A DNA stretch of 64,000 bases from Marinobacterium nitratireducens (GTDB lineage Bacteria; Pseudomonadota; Gammaproteobacteria; Pseudomonadales; Balneatricaceae), in assembly GCF_014645375.1 (NCBI RefSeq), contig NZ_BMLT01000004.1, forward strand, positions 1 to 64,000. The letters run 5' to 3'. Shown here piece after piece: positions 18,416 to 28,274 of this stretch. Positions within the stretch are counted from its first letter, which is position 1. Every line of letters starts with the position of its first letter. The translations under genes and the position numbers were made by a program. The notes under the pieces are model-generated. The model did no database searches, was not told the DNA's origin, and saw nothing but the letters and a program-made list of their open reading frames with translations.

Positions 18416-19360
18416 ATGATGCCGGATATTGTCGTTATGTTTTTCCTGCTCGGGCTGGTTGCGGGCCTGCTGAGATCGGACCTCAACATACCCAAGGCCG
18501 CCTATGACACCCTGAGTCTGCTGCTGATGCTGACGATCGGCCTCAAGGGCGGAATGGGACTTCACGGCCAGCTCAGCCTCGCACTGGTCCCCGAGTTGCT
18601 GACCATCACCTTGCTCGGCGCCCTGATACCGCTGCTGGTATTTCCGCTTCTGCGGACCATCGTCAGGCTGTCGCTGGCCGACAGCGCCAGCATCAGCGCG
18701 CATTACGGCTCGGTCAGCGCCGGTACCTTCGCGGTAGCCCTGGCCTACGTCGAAAGCCAGAATCTGGTCACGGGCCCGCAGGCAACGCTCTACCTGGTGC
18801 TGCTGGAGTTGCCCGCGATCATGGTGGGACTGGCCCTCTTTCGGCGCTTCAACAGCGACGATTCCGGCAAACACTCCAAAACCAGCCTGCTGCATGAAAC
18901 CCTGACCAACCGGGGCGTGGTTTTGCTGACAGGCGGCGTACTGATCGGTTACCTCTACGGCCCGCTCGAGGGTGCCGCGGTCACCGATCTCTTTACCGGC
19001 GCCTTCAAGGCCGTGCTGGCGATATTTCTGCTGGAGATGGGACTCGTCGCCGCCGAAACGCTGCGCCCACTCCCGCTGGCCCGGTGGCGACTGCTGATCT
19101 TCGCGTTGGTGGCGCCGACCGCACTTTCGCTGTTCGGACTGGGCGCCGCACTGCTGCTGGCCCTGCCGGTCGGCACGGCGCTGATACTGGCCAGCCTCAC
19201 TGCCAGCGCCTCCTATATCGCCGCCCCCGCAGCGATCCGCGCCGCCATCCCGAGCGCCGATATTGGCATGGCCATGCTGGCGTCGCTCGGGATCACCTTC
19301 CCGTTCAACGTCATCATCGGCATCCCGCTGTATCATCAGCTGATCACGCACCTCGCCTGA
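18416..19360 (+). CDS. Sodium-dependent bicarbonate transporter, SbtA family
   Basis: The 314-residue membrane protein (ATG 18416 chosen because GGAG precedes it; an upstream in-frame start has no ribosome site) matches the Sbt_1/DUF897 family. It has about ten helices in two inverted halves, with LLLMLTIGLKGGMGLHGQ near residue 40, SAHYGSVSAGTFAVALAYVE near residue 100, and the symmetric ASLTASASYIAAPAAIRAAIP near residue 265. SbtA proteins import bicarbonate with Na+. No SbtB (PII-like) partner, carboxysome or RuBisCO gene is visible. Anaplerotic carboxylation or pH homeostasis is therefore as likely as carbon fixation. It is divergently transcribed from a LysR gene. Confidence 0.85.
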   Translation: MMPDIVVMFFLLGLVAGLLRSDLNIPKAAYDTLSLLLMLTIGLKGGMGLHGQLSLALVPELLTITLLGALIPLLVFPLLRTIVRLSLADSASISAHYGSVSAGTFAVALAYVESQNLVTGPQATLYLVLLELPAIMVGLALFRRFNSDDSGKHSKTSLLHETLTNRGVVLLTGGVLIGYLYGPLEGAAVTDLFTGAFKAVLAIFLLEMGLVAAETLRPLPLARWRLLIFALVAPTALSLFGLGAALLLALPVGTALILASLTASASYIAAPAAIRAAIPSADIGMAMLASLGITFPFNVIIGIPLYHQLITHLA

Positions 19361-19476
19361 ACGCGGGGTGCGACAGGCGACATTGGCGCAGAGCCGGCGA
19401 AGGCCAGCCGGCTATACGGCTGCGAGGCCACCAGCCAATCAATGAACTCAGCTTTACAAACCCACCCTGACACAAA

Positions 19477-19495
19477 AGCCGGCCAATTGCCGGCT
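19477..19495 (-). terminator. Possible weak terminator hairpin
   Basis: AGCCGGC/GCCGGCT stem with a 5-base loop. Only the minus strand has a T-run (TTTTG) after it, so it does not clearly terminate sbtA. Function uncertain. Confidence 0.3.
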
Positions 19496-19676
19496 CCACG
19501 CTGCATTACCACAGCTCACGGGCAATCCAGGGCATGGGTAATTAGTGAATATAATTCATCGAAACACTGAAAAAGCCTCGTTTGAACGGAGCCCTTGCAG
19601 CCGGTACTCTTGCGTCCAACTTAAAATGTATACAACCCAGGCGATCTGCGAAGACATGATCGCCGAGGAGGACACC

Positions 19677-19892
19677 ATGGACTTCAATTACCTGCCATTC
19701 GATTTTGCTACCCGCACCAATCCGAACCGTCGCGAAACCGAGCGCGAATACTTCATGCGCCTGCTGCGCGAGCAGCAGGCCGAGCGCGCACTGGCCCGAC
19801 GCCAGGAAAGAACCCGTAAAATCAAGTCCTTCGTGAGCAAGACCTTCGTCATGAAGCGTACCGAAACCCTCGAGACGCTGTTCAGCCGCTAA
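19677..19892 (+). CDS. Small hypothetical basic protein
   Basis: A 71-residue protein starting MDFNYLPFDFATRTNPNRRE. The ATG at 19677 has GAGGAGG 6 bases before it, so a longer frame from 19545 is not favoured. The protein is hydrophilic, very rich in Arg and Glu (about residues 20-50), and probably one amphipathic helix; there is no membrane segment. It has its own upstream region and no operon partner. Function unknown; the strong ribosome site makes it likely to be real. Confidence 0.65.
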   Translation: MDFNYLPFDFATRTNPNRRETEREYFMRLLREQQAERALARRQERTRKIKSFVSKTFVMKRTETLETLFSR

Positions 19893-20070
19893 GCGCACGA
19901 GCGGCGGCGCAAGGGCTCCCCTCCGTCCCGAAGCGCCGCCCCTGCAGCCGGGGCCTGCTTGTCAGCCCCGGCGCTCCGACCCGACCGACCCTCCCCCGCC
20001 CTTCACCCAACGACTGGCGCCAGGCCCATACCGGCCTGCGGTGAAGCATGAAGCATCCCTGCTTCAGGCA

Positions 20071-21372
20071 TCAACCCTCCTGATCCATCCCCAGCTCAGG
20101 CTCGGCGAAGAAGCGCTGCAACACCCGCGTCAGATCCCACGCATCCCGGGTACCGGCCATTTCCCTGATCGAATGCATGGCAAACTGGGGCACACCGATA
20201 TCCAGCGTCCGCACCCCGATTTCCGCCGCGGTGATGGGGCCGATGGTGCTTCCGCACGCCATATCGCTGCGCACCACGAATGCCTGCACCGGAACCTCTT
20301 CCTGCGCCGCCAGATGCCGGTAGATGGCGCTGGTTTCGCTGCTCGTGGCGTAGCGCTGGTTGGCATTGATCTTGATAACCGGACCGCCATTGATGGAAGG
20401 TCCGTGGTTGGCGTCGTGGCGATCGGCAAAGTTCGGGTGCACGGCATGGGCGTTATCGGCCGAAATCAGCATCGACCGGGCGATCATCCGGTGACGCGCC
20501 TGCGGCTCGGGCAACAGCCGCTCAAGCAACTGCTGCAGCATGGGCCCCTGGGCGCCCACCGCGCTCATGCTGCCGACTTCCTCGTGGTCGTTGCAGACCA
20601 GCAGCGCCCCTTCGTCGGCCCCGGCACCGATCAGCGCCTGCAGGCCGATAAAGCAGCTGAGCAGGTTGTCGAGGCGCGCTGACAGCAGAAACTCCCCGTC
20701 AAGCCCGACCAGTGCCGGCGCCTGGGTATCGTAGAGCGACAGATCGAAGTCCAGCACTTCGGCAACGTTTGCCACCCCCTGCTGCGCCAGCTGCTGGCAT
20801 AGCAGTTCACGAAAATCCCCCGTCTTGTCGGCCTGACCGATAATCGCCGGCAGAAAGGTCTGGGCATTGATGGCACGCCCGTTGTTCTGCTCGCGGTCCA
20901 GGTGGATGGCCAGATTCGGGATCACCGCGACCGGCCGCTCGAAATCGATCAGCGACTGCCCCAGGCTGCCGTCGTCACGCCTGTAGTTGACCCTTCCCGC
21001 TATCGACAGGTCGCGATCGAACCAGGGATTGAGCAGTACGCCGCCATATACCTCCAGCCCGAGCTGCAGATAGCCCTGACGGTGCAGCGAGGGATTGGGC
21101 TTGACCTTCAGGCACGGCGAGTCGGTGTGGGCGCCAACCATCCGCAACCCGGACTCGGCCAGCGAGCGCGCCGCCGGCATGCGCCAGGCGATGATCGACG
21201 AACCGTTACGGGTGGAGTAGTAACGCCCTCCCGGCTGCAGCGACCAGTCGTCGGCCTCGCGCAGTCGCTCGAAGCCCTGCGCCTCCAGACGGCGCGCCAT
21301 TTCGGCTACGGCATGGTACGGCGTCGGCGACGCCGCGAGATATGCCATCAGCTCCTGATTGAATTGTTGCAT
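20071..21372 (-). CDS. apeB: M18-family aminopeptidase
   Basis: The 433-residue cytosolic metallopeptidase has its zinc ligands in the M18 order: His in [14 protein letters not shown] (about residue 83), Asp in [14 protein letters not shown] (about 230), the Glu pair in [10 protein letters not shown] (about 262), Asp in [12 protein letters not shown] (about 310) and the C-terminal His in [13 protein letters not shown] (about 405). It releases N-terminal residues, preferably acidic or hydrophobic, from peptides. It is followed upstream by an FKBP lipoprotein gene on the same strand, 14 bases away, probably one transcript. Confidence 0.95.
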   Translation of the reverse strand: MQQFNQELMAYLAASPTPYHAVAEMARRLEAQGFERLREADDWSLQPGGRYYSTRNGSSIIAWRMPAARSLAESGLRMVGAHTDSPCLKVKPNPSLHRQGYLQLGLEVYGGVLLNPWFDRDLSIAGRVNYRRDDGSLGQSLIDFERPVAVIPNLAIHLDREQNNGRAINAQTFLPAIIGQADKTGDFRELLCQQLAQQGVANVAEVLDFDLSLYDTQAPALVGLDGEFLLSARLDNLLSCFIGLQALIGAGADEGALLVCNDHEEVGSMSAVGAQGPMLQQLLERLLPEPQARHRMIARSMLISADNAHAVHPNFADRHDANHGPSINGGPVIKINANQRYATSSETSAIYRHLAAQEEVPVQAFVVRSDMACGSTIGPITAAEIGVRTLDIGVPQFAMHSIREMAGTRDAWDLTRVLQRFFAEPELGMDQEG

Positions 21373-21386
21373 CTTAAAGCTCCCGA

Positions 21387-21899
21387 TTACTGCGTCATGA
21401 CGTCCAGCAGTTCAACCTTGAAAACCAGAGTGGAGTTCGCCGGAATATCGGGCGATGGACTGGTGGCCCCGTATGCCAGCTCCGGCGGAACGTACAGCAT
21501 CCATTCGCCGCCTTCCCGCATCAGCGACATCCCTTCCCGCCAGCCGGGAATCACCTGGCGCAGCGAAAGCTCGACGGGCTCGCCGTCGCTGTACGAACTC
21601 TCGAAAACGGTGCCGTCGACAAGGCGCCCCTCGTAGTGAACGCGCACCTTGCCGCCCGCTTCAGGGCTGCGGCCCACCCCTTCGCGCAAAACCCGGTATT
21701 GCAGGCCGGACGGCAGCGTTACCACACCCTCGACGGCGGCGTTCTGCGTCATGAAAGCGTCGCCGGCACGCCGGTTGTCGTCGTTGAGCGCCTTGTCTTT
21801 CAACGACTGCCGAAAGGCCGCCTCCTCGGGATCTTCACCGCAACCGGCCAGCACCGCAACCGACAGCGCAAGCGCCATCGCCAACCCGCCCGACTTCAT
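21387..21899 (-). CDS. FKBP-type peptidyl-prolyl isomerase lipoprotein
   Basis: The 170-residue protein is counted from ATG 21899, which has GGAGG 9 bases upstream; an in-frame ATG at 21923 lacks one. The signal sequence ends in the lipobox LAGC, so the mature protein is lipidated. A helical segment follows, then one FKBP domain ([19 protein letters not shown], then ELAYGATSP). Expected role: proline isomerisation and chaperone-like assistance in the periplasm. A dimerising helix and one FKBP domain recall FklB/FkpA, but the lipid anchor differs from those. Confidence 0.9.
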   Translation of the reverse strand: MKSGGLAMALALSVAVLAGCGEDPEEAAFRQSLKDKALNDDNRRAGDAFMTQNAAVEGVVTLPSGLQYRVLREGVGRSPEAGGKVRVHYEGRLVDGTVFESSYSDGEPVELSLRQVIPGWREGMSLMREGGEWMLYVPPELAYGATSPSPDIPANSTLVFKVELLDVMTQ

Positions 21900-22048
21900 C
21901 ACATTCCTCCAAAACTCCGGCATAAACGCTTGATTTTACATCAGGTCGAGCGATGGCTACACTCAGAGACTGCTCTGGTTGAACTTGCCGGCTTTCTCGC
22001 CTGTCTCAAGTTTCACCCACCCTGGCCAAACTGGGACGCACCGAACTG

Positions 22049-24133
22049 ATGCTCAACCGAATCCAATCCCTGCTCAGCCCCCTGATTCTGACCCTGTCGC
22101 TGCAGACCGCATTCGCCGCGAGCACCGCGCCTGCCGCACTGGAACCGGAGCCCATTCACCAGCAGACGATGACGGAAATCCTGGACTCGCTTGACCGCGA
22201 GCACTACAAGGACATCAGCATCGACGACCGCTTCTCGGGCTGGCTGCTCGACCAGTACCTCGAGGACCTGGACCCCAGCAGAAGCTACTTCTACGCCAGC
22301 GACATCGCCGAGTTCGAACCGCTGCGGACGACGCTCGACGACAGCCTCAGGAGCGGCGACCTGGAAGACGCCTACCGTATCTTCAATCGCTATCAGGAAA
22401 GAGTGTACGAGCGCCTGAACTTTATGATCGGGCAGCTCGAGGACGGCGTCGACGACCTGCGCTTCGACGTCGACGAAGCGCTGGACAGCGACCGCTCGGA
22501 AGCCCCCTGGATCAGCAGCCGCGAACAGATGGACCAGCTCTGGCTCAAGCGTCTGAAAAGCGCCGCACTGAGTCTGAAACTGGCCGACCAGACACCGGAA
22601 CAGATCAGCGAAACCCTGCTCAAGCGCTATCGCTACCAGCTGCACCGCAGCGAACAGCTGAAAAGCGAGGACGTGTTCCAGACCTACGCCAACGCGCTGT
22701 CGAAGGGCTACGACCCGCACACCCAGTACTTTTCGCCGCGCAATTCGGAGAACTTCCAGATCAACATGAGCCTGTCGCTCGAAGGCATCGGGGCGGTGCT
22801 GCAGAACGACGACGAATACACCAAGATCGTGCGCCTGGTCCCCGCAGGCCCCGCCGAAAAGACCGGCCAGCTCAAGCCGGCCGACAAAATCGTTGCGGTC
22901 GCCCAGGGAGATGACGGCGAGATGGTCGACATCATCGGCTGGCGCCTCGACGACGTCGTCGACAAGATCCGCGGCCCGGCCGATACCGTGGTACGCCTTC
23001 AGGTGATTCCAGCCGACAGCAAGGACCGGCAGAAGCGCAAGGAAGTCCGCATCGTGCGCAGCAAGGTCAAGCTGGAAGAACAGGCCGCGCACAAGCGCGT
23101 ACTGGATCTCGACTACAACGGCCAGAACTATCGCCTGGGCGTGATCCAGATTCCGGCCTTCTACATCGATTTCGCCGCACTGCAGAGCGGCGACCCCAAT
23201 TACAAGAGCACCACCCGCGACGTGGAGCGTCTGATCCAGGAACTGCTCAAGGAAGACATCCAGGGACTGGTTATCGACCTTCGGGACAATGGGGGCGGTT
23301 CGCTGCGCGAAGCCAACGAGCTGATCGGCCTGTTTATCAGCCGCGGCCCCACCGTGCAGATTCGCGACCCCAACGGCCGCATCGACATTCTTGGCGACTT
23401 CGACGCCGACGTTGCCTACAGCGGCCCGCTCGCGGTGCTGGTCAACCGCCTGAGTGCGTCCGCCTCGGAGATCTTCGCCGGCGCCATCCAGGATTACCGT
23501 CGCGGCGTCGTCGTCGGCAGCCAGACCTTCGGCAAAGGCACCGTTCAGTCGCTGCACGGGCTGCGTCACGGCCAGCTGAAAATGACCCATGCCAAGTTCT
23601 ACCGCATCTCCGGCGACAGCACCCAGAACAAGGGCGTGGTGCCGGACATTCTGCTGCCAAGCCTCTACAACGAGCTGGATATCGGCGAAAGCGCGCTTGA
23701 AGGCGCCCTGCCCTGGGACCAGGTGCGCGCAGTCCGCCACGGCAAGTTCCTGGGGGTCGAGAATTTCCTCGACAAGCTCACCGCACGACACCAGGCGCGG
23801 GTCGCGACGGACCCGGACTTCATGTTCATGCGCGAGCAGGTGGAGCACCTCAAGGAGGCCGGCGAGGACGCCCTCATTCCCCTCAACGAAGCGGCTCTGC
23901 GCAAGGAACGCGACGAGGCCGACCAGTGGCAGCTCGACGCCCAGAACCGCAGGCGCGCACTGAAACAGGAACCGCCCCTGTCGTCGCTGTCAGAGCTCGA
24001 CGACGAACTGGAAAAGGACGAACTGGGACGCCCCATCAGCCCGGAATCCGAGGCGCAGCTGGCCGAAACAGGCCGCATCCTTCTCGACATGGTCGACCTG
24101 ACCTTCAGCTTCTCCGCGACCGCCAAGCAGTAA
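22049..24133 (+). CDS. prc: Tail-specific periplasmic protease Prc/Tsp (S41)
   Basis: The 694-residue protein has a signal peptide (about residues 1-25, cut near AFAAS). The helical N-terminal domain is followed by a PDZ domain (about 235-325) and the S41 protease domain, with the catalytic Ser in NRLSASASEIF and Lys in GSQTFGKGTVQ. A C-terminal helical region follows; the length is close to E. coli Tsp (682). It degrades periplasmic proteins with non-polar C-termini and matures FtsI and lipoproteins in relatives. A small membrane-anchored gene follows after 10 bases and may be co-transcribed. Confidence 0.95.
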   Translation: MLNRIQSLLSPLILTLSLQTAFAASTAPAALEPEPIHQQTMTEILDSLDREHYKDISIDDRFSGWLLDQYLEDLDPSRSYFYASDIAEFEPLRTTLDDSLRSGDLEDAYRIFNRYQERVYERLNFMIGQLEDGVDDLRFDVDEALDSDRSEAPWISSREQMDQLWLKRLKSAALSLKLADQTPEQISETLLKRYRYQLHRSEQLKSEDVFQTYANALSKGYDPHTQYFSPRNSENFQINMSLSLEGIGAVLQNDDEYTKIVRLVPAGPAEKTGQLKPADKIVAVAQGDDGEMVDIIGWRLDDVVDKIRGPADTVVRLQVIPADSKDRQKRKEVRIVRSKVKLEEQAAHKRVLDLDYNGQNYRLGVIQIPAFYIDFAALQSGDPNYKSTTRDVERLIQELLKEDIQGLVIDLRDNGGGSLREANELIGLFISRGPTVQIRDPNGRIDILGDFDADVAYSGPLAVLVNRLSASASEIFAGAIQDYRRGVVVGSQTFGKGTVQSLHGLRHGQLKMTHAKFYRISGDSTQNKGVVPDILLPSLYNELDIGESALEGALPWDQVRAVRHGKFLGVENFLDKLTARHQARVATDPDFMFMREQVEHLKEAGEDALIPLNEAALRKERDEADQWQLDAQNRRRALKQEPPLSSLSELDDELEKDELGRPISPESEAQLAETGRILLDMVDLTFSFSATAKQ

Positions 24134-24143
24134 GGGAGCCTCG

Positions 24144-24914
24144 ATGCCCTCGAGCAAGAAAAACCTGAAACTGCTCGGCGCCGCGATTCTGGCCGCAGCC
24201 CTCGGCACCGGGGGCTACATCGCCTACAGCAGCATGCAGACGCAACACCGGGACAACCTCGAAGATCTCGAGCAGTTCGGCTTCGGCATGTCATCGCACT
24301 CCCCGTACAGCGAGTCGGTCGGAGAGCTGGGGGCGCTGCAACTGCCGGCGACCTTTGCCGATGACGAACTGACGCCGACGCAAAGGGTGATCTACGGCCT
24401 GATGCAGGACAAGGATCGGCTGATAGAAGAGAACCGCGCGCTGAAAGAGGATCTGGAAAAGCTGCGGCAACAGGTCGCCGAGCTCCAGGAGTACCGCCAG
24501 ACCAACGAGCGCTTCGCACCGGAAACCTTCGACGAGGAAGTCCGGCGGGTCGAGACCGACCTCAGGACCTACCTCGGCCGCCTGCCCGAAGCCGAACGCT
24601 TTTCCAACCTGCGGATAGAGATCATGGCGGCCGCATCGGCGGAAGAATACCGTCGATTCGTGCGACAGCACCGACTGATGGTGGATAGCGTCGATCGCGA
24701 CGTCATCGTCAACAGACAGCTACCCGGGTTCGCGTTCTGTGTCGGCGACGCAGCCGAAATCGCCACCAATTCGGCTAGCGAAGAGCGGATGGTTGCGCAA
24801 TACCTGCGCGCGGGCGACAGCAGTCTGCTGACCGCACCACTGCGACGCGACCTTGAAACCGTACTGGAACCCTGCCAGCTGGCGCTGCGCAAGGCCCTGG
24901 AGTCAACGCTCTAG
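24144..24914 (+). CDS. Membrane-anchored coiled-coil protein of unknown function
   Basis: A 256-residue protein with an N-terminal anchor (residues about 8-27, LKLLGAAILAAALGTGGYIAY). It then has a periplasmic body with a leucine/glutamate coiled coil at about 90-115 (DKDRLIEENRALKEDLEKLRQQVAE) and two Cys residues near the C-terminus. It starts 10 bases after prc, so the two are probably one operon and the protein may act in the same periplasmic quality-control route. I do not recognise a family. Confidence 0.75.
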   Translation: MPSSKKNLKLLGAAILAAALGTGGYIAYSSMQTQHRDNLEDLEQFGFGMSSHSPYSESVGELGALQLPATFADDELTPTQRVIYGLMQDKDRLIEENRALKEDLEKLRQQVAELQEYRQTNERFAPETFDEEVRRVETDLRTYLGRLPEAERFSNLRIEIMAAASAEEYRRFVRQHRLMVDSVDRDVIVNRQLPGFAFCVGDAAEIATNSASEERMVAQYLRAGDSSLLTAPLRRDLETVLEPCQLALRKALESTL

Positions 24915-24961
24915 CATATCCGCCTGGCTGACGGCCGCGCACAGCGCCGTTCGGCCGGCCC

Positions 24962-25285
24962 TCAGCCGGGCTTTTTCGCAGCCAGACGCGCCAGCGCTTC
25001 GGCCTTCCTGGCTTCGGCACGGGCTTTCTTGGCAGCGGCCTTGGCTTCACGCTTGCGCGCCAGCTCGGCCTTCTGCTCTTCCTGGATACGGTTGATTTCT
25101 TCCTGACGCTGCTGTTCACGCTCCTGTTTCAGGCGTGCTTTCTCACGCAGATCAGATACGAATTCTTCGGACTTGCGGTCGCGTTCGGCTGCGAGTTCTT
25201 CGATTCGCTCACGCTTGCTGGCTTCGATATTGGCTTCAAGTTGCTGCAGCTTGGCTATCTGAGCCTCGAGATCGGTGTTGGTCAT
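24962..25285 (-). CDS. Charged coiled-coil hypothetical protein
   Basis: A 107-residue protein consisting almost entirely of Ala, Lys, Arg and Glu. It is one long helix/coiled coil from residue 5 to about 100 with an Ala/Lys-rich tail (KAAAKKARAEARKAEALARL). There is no signal or membrane segment. It is convergent with the prc operon and divergent from rpsA. Such low-complexity composition gives little to infer from; nucleic-acid or ribosome association is conceivable but unsupported. Confidence 0.6.
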   Translation of the reverse strand: MTNTDLEAQIAKLQQLEANIEASKRERIEELAAERDRKSEEFVSDLREKARLKQEREQQRQEEINRIQEEQKAELARKREAKAAAKKARAEARKAEALARLAAKKPG

Positions 25286-25377
25286 CTACTTCGGGTACAC
25301 ACTCTGCTTTGTTGATTCAGGTGCCAATTATAACGACATCTGACCTCGGAACGCTATCTTCACCTTGTCATTAGCTG

Positions 25378-25383
25378 TATAAT
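25378..25383 (+). promoter_or_regulatory. Likely -10 box of the rpsA promoter
   Basis: A perfect TATAAT preceded by TG lies 152 bases before the rpsA start; no good -35 is seen. The long leader (about 25390-25534) could hold the structured region through which S1 represses its own translation in enterobacteria. I did not verify a matching fold. Confidence 0.5.
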
Positions 25384-25534
25384 ACGCCTCCCTTATTGCG
25401 ATGACCGGCCGCCCGTCAGCCATGGTTGCCAGCATCGCCAAAGTGTTAAACCTGACCCTATACAGCTGACGGTATAGAAAGCTCGAGCAGCCCCGATCAA
25501 TGAAAGGGCCGCCGACTTACCATAGGACGATTTC

Positions 25535-27214
25535 ATGAGCGAAAGCTTTGCTGAACTATTTGAAGAATCCCTGCAGAACGTAGACATGACCCCCGGCACC
25601 CTGGTCATGGGTGAAGTTGTCGACATCGACAGCGACTGGGTCACCGTGAATGCAGGCCTCAAATCCGAAGCCATCATCCCCCGCGCGCAGTTCCTGAACG
25701 ACGCCAACGAACTGGAAATCCAGGTCGGCGATACCGTCAAGGTTGCCCTGGAAGCGGTCGAGGACGGTTTCGGCGAAACCCGCCTGTCCCGCGAAAAGGC
25801 CAAGCGCGCCGAAGCCTGGGAAGTACTGCAGACCAAATTCGAAGCCGAAGAGACCGTCAAGGGTTACATCAGCGGCAAGGTCAAGGGCGGCTTCACCGTC
25901 AGCATCAACAACATCCAGGGCTTCCTGCCGGGCTCCCTGGTTGACGTGCGCCCGGTTCGCGACGTCGACCACCTGGAAGGCAAGGAACTGGAATTCAAAC
26001 TGATCAAGCTGGATCCGAAGCGCAACAACATCGTTGTGTCGCGCCGCGCGGTTCTGCAGGAAGCCAACAGCGCTCAGCGTGAAGAGCTGCTGGCTACTCT
26101 GGAAGAAGGCCAGGTCGCCAAGGGTTACGTCAAGAACCTGACCAACTACGGCGCCTTCATCGACCTGGGTGGCGTCGACGGCCTGCTGCACATCACCGAC
26201 ATGGCCTGGAAGCGCATCTCCCACCCGAGCGAAATGCTGACCCCGGGCGACGAGATCTCCGTCAAGATCATCAAGTTCGACAAGGAAACCGGCCGCATCT
26301 CCCTGGGCCTGAAGCAGCTGAGCGAAGATCCGTGGGAAGCGATCAAGTCCCGCTACCCGGCTGGCAGCAAGGTACCGGCTCGCGTCACCAACCTGACCGA
26401 CTACGGCTGCTTCGCTTCCATCGAAGACGGTGTCGAAGGTCTGGTTCACGTGTCCGAAATGTCCTGGACCAACAAGAACATCCATCCGTCGAAGGTCGTT
26501 CAGATCGGCGACGAGATCGAAGTGATGATCCTGGACGTCGACGAAGAGCGTCGCCGCATCTCCCTGGGCATCAAGCAGTGCACCGAAAACCCGTGGATCT
26601 CCTTCGCTGAGCAGTACGCTGCTGGCGATCGCGTTTCCGGCACCATCAAGACCATCACCGATTTCGGTATCTTCGTGGGCCTGGACAACGATCTCGACGG
26701 CCTGGTGCACATGTCCGACATCACCTGGGAAGCCGACGCCGAAGGCGCTCTGCGTCAGTTCAAGAAGGGCGAGGAAGTCGACGCTGTCATCCTGTCCATC
26801 GACGCCGAGAAAGAACGCATCTCCCTGGGCATCAAGCAGCTCGAGAGCGATCCGTTCAGCGAGTACGTCCTGGCGAACGACAAGGGCACCATCGTTACCG
26901 GTACCGTCAAGTCCGTCGAGCCGAAAGCTGCCATCATCGAACTGGCTGAAGGCATCGAAGGCACTCTGAAGGCTTCCGAGCTGGCCGCCGAGCGCATCGA
27001 CGACGCCACCACCTTCCTGAAGGTCGGTGAAACCGTCGAAGCCAAGATCACCAACGTTGATCGTCGCAACCGCAACATCAACCTGTCGATCCGCGCCAAA
27101 GATCAGGCTGAAGAGAAAGAAGCTCTGAAAGCCGTTCGCAACCAGGAAGTCGAGACCGCAGGTCCGACCACCATCGGCGAACTGATCAAGCAGCAGATGC
27201 TGAAAAACAACTAA
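25535..27214 (+). CDS. rpsA: 30S ribosomal protein S1
   Basis: The 559-residue protein has six S1 OB-fold repeats at roughly 70-residue spacing. The last four carry the repeated [19 protein letters not shown] pattern and E.R.ISLG.KQ ends. Length matches gammaproteobacterial S1 (about 557-561). It binds mRNA on the 30S platform and starts translation of structured leaders. Codon use is strongly optimised compared with its neighbours. In many relatives rpsA sits between cmk and ihfB; here it stands alone with its own promoter and a strong terminator. Confidence 0.98.
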   Translation: MSESFAELFEESLQNVDMTPGTLVMGEVVDIDSDWVTVNAGLKSEAIIPRAQFLNDANELEIQVGDTVKVALEAVEDGFGETRLSREKAKRAEAWEVLQTKFEAEETVKGYISGKVKGGFTVSINNIQGFLPGSLVDVRPVRDVDHLEGKELEFKLIKLDPKRNNIVVSRRAVLQEANSAQREELLATLEEGQVAKGYVKNLTNYGAFIDLGGVDGLLHITDMAWKRISHPSEMLTPGDEISVKIIKFDKETGRISLGLKQLSEDPWEAIKSRYPAGSKVPARVTNLTDYGCFASIEDGVEGLVHVSEMSWTNKNIHPSKVVQIGDEIEVMILDVDEERRRISLGIKQCTENPWISFAEQYAAGDRVSGTIKTITDFGIFVGLDNDLDGLVHMSDITWEADAEGALRQFKKGEEVDAVILSIDAEKERISLGIKQLESDPFSEYVLANDKGTIVTGTVKSVEPKAAIIELAEGIEGTLKASELAAERIDDATTFLKVGETVEAKITNVDRRNRNINLSIRAKDQAEEKEALKAVRNQEVETAGPTTIGELIKQQMLKNN

Positions 27215-27250
27215 GAACCCCTGCCTTCCGGGCAGAGACTCTTGGTCACA

Positions 27251-27278
27251 AAAAGGAGCGCTTCGGCGCTCCTTTTTT
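27251..27278 (+). terminator. Rho-independent terminator of rpsA
   Basis: Perfect 11-bp stem AAAAGGAGCGC/GCGCTCCTTTT with a TTCG tetraloop and a T-run, starting 36 bases after the rpsA stop. The A-tract at its base could also make it work from the other strand. Confidence 0.92.
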
Positions 27279-27283
27279 GTGCC

Positions 27284-27460
27284 GTCATTCCGGCGCAAGC
27301 GGGGAAGCAGTCGCTCCCGGGTGTATGGATTCCCGCGTTCGCGGGAATGACGGCGCTCAGGCGGGAATGACGGTGCTTACGTGGGAATGACGATGTGTTT
27401 GCGGGAATGACGATGAGTGTGCGGGAATGACGATGCGTTCGTGGGTATGCCGATGAATGA
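27284..27460. repeat. 72-bp inverted-repeat element with a 20-bp tandem array
   Basis: An element of about 72 bp starts GTCATTCC and ends GCGGGAATGACG (27284-27352). A second, inverted copy lies near 56499-56573. Its right end runs into six 20-bp tandem units at exactly 27341-27460, each beginning G(C/T)GGG(A/T)ATG. The units differ mainly in their last eight bases. No spacers of CRISPR type are present. Together with the next entry it fills most of the gap 27215-27806. Confidence 0.8.
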
Positions 27461-27509
27461 TGGCAAGCAGACCGGCAATTCCCGGGTCACCACCAGCCTT
27501 TCGGCTCGC

Positions 27510-27720
27510 TGTAGGTTGGGGTCTAGCGCCGAAGGCGCGTAACCCAACACCGAGGGGGCCGGGAACGTACCTCGCCAACCGACGCCAATCGATCTCTACC
27601 GCGACCAACTTGACGGGTTACGCTCTTGTAGGTTGGGTCTAGCGCCGAAGGCGCGTAACCCAACACCGATCGATCTGTACTGCTATCGACTTGACGGGTT
27701 ACGCGATGCCCACGAACAGC
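27510..27720. repeat. Two tandem copies of a GTAGGTTGGG repeat
   Basis: Two adjacent copies (about 27511-27627 and 27630-27705) share GTAGGTTGGG, then CTAGCGCCGAAGGCGCGTAA with CCCAACACCGA, then ATCGATCT and ACTTGACGGGTTACGC. A diverged copy starts at 46377. The inverted GTAGGTTGGGT / ACCCAAC ends can form hairpins. No ORF of interest was seen; 27720-27806 shows nothing. Confidence 0.75.
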
Positions 27721-27806
27721 GCCAAAGGTTCAGACAGACGCCCTTGCACTGCCGGCGCCCATCCTCCGATCGCGGATCCGGTCAAGCACAGATAAAACCT
27801 AACGAC

Positions 27807-28274
27807 TCAGGACTTACCCACTTCCCGGTCGTCCAGGATCACGTAATCGATCAGGTCTTCGTCGGTGATTTCGTTGTCACGGACCTCGTACCAGTCCTGC
27901 ACCGACGCGTGCGCCTCGCGCACGCTTTCCGCACGACCACTGATCAGCGGATGCCACTCGGGCAGATCCTTGCCCTCATACACCAGACGGTAGGCGCAGG
28001 TGCGCGGCAGCCAGTGAAACTCGGCGACATCCTCGGGCCGCAGTTTGACGCAGGATGGCACCAGCGTGCAGCGGTTCTCGTACTCGGTGCAGCGGCAATT
28101 GTCGAGATCGAGCAGGTGACAGACCGCCGTGGTGTAGAACACCTCCGAGGTGTCTTCATCTTCCACCTTGTGCAGACAGCAGAGTGCACAGCCGTCGCAG
28201 AGCGACTCCCACTCCTGCGCCGACATTTCTTCCAGCGCCTTGCTGCGCCAGAACACCTCCTGCGCCACCTTCAA
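27807..28274 (-). CDS. ycgN: YcgN-family Cys-cluster protein (UPF0260)
   Basis: The 155-residue protein has the family's cysteine pattern CDGCALCCLHK near residue 27, then NCRCTEYENRC and SCVKLRPED, consistent with the CxxxCxxCC zinc/iron-sulfur binding cluster domain. The biochemical role is not established. It overlaps ycgL by 4 bases (ATGA), so the two are translationally coupled. The rnd-ycgL-ycgN order is conserved among gammaproteobacteria. Confidence 0.92.
   Translation of the reverse strand: MKVAQEVFWRSKALEEMSAQEWESLCDGCALCCLHKVEDEDTSEVFYTTAVCHLLDLDNCRCTEYENRCTLVPSCVKLRPEDVAEFHWLPRTCAYRLVYEGKDLPEWHPLISGRAESVREAHASVQDWYEVRDNEITDEDLIDYVILDDREVGKS

Noticed and set aside
27341-27460. 20-bp tandem repeats as a CRISPR array
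   Set aside because: The units are contiguous without unique spacers and there are no cas genes; they grow from the end of a dispersed element.
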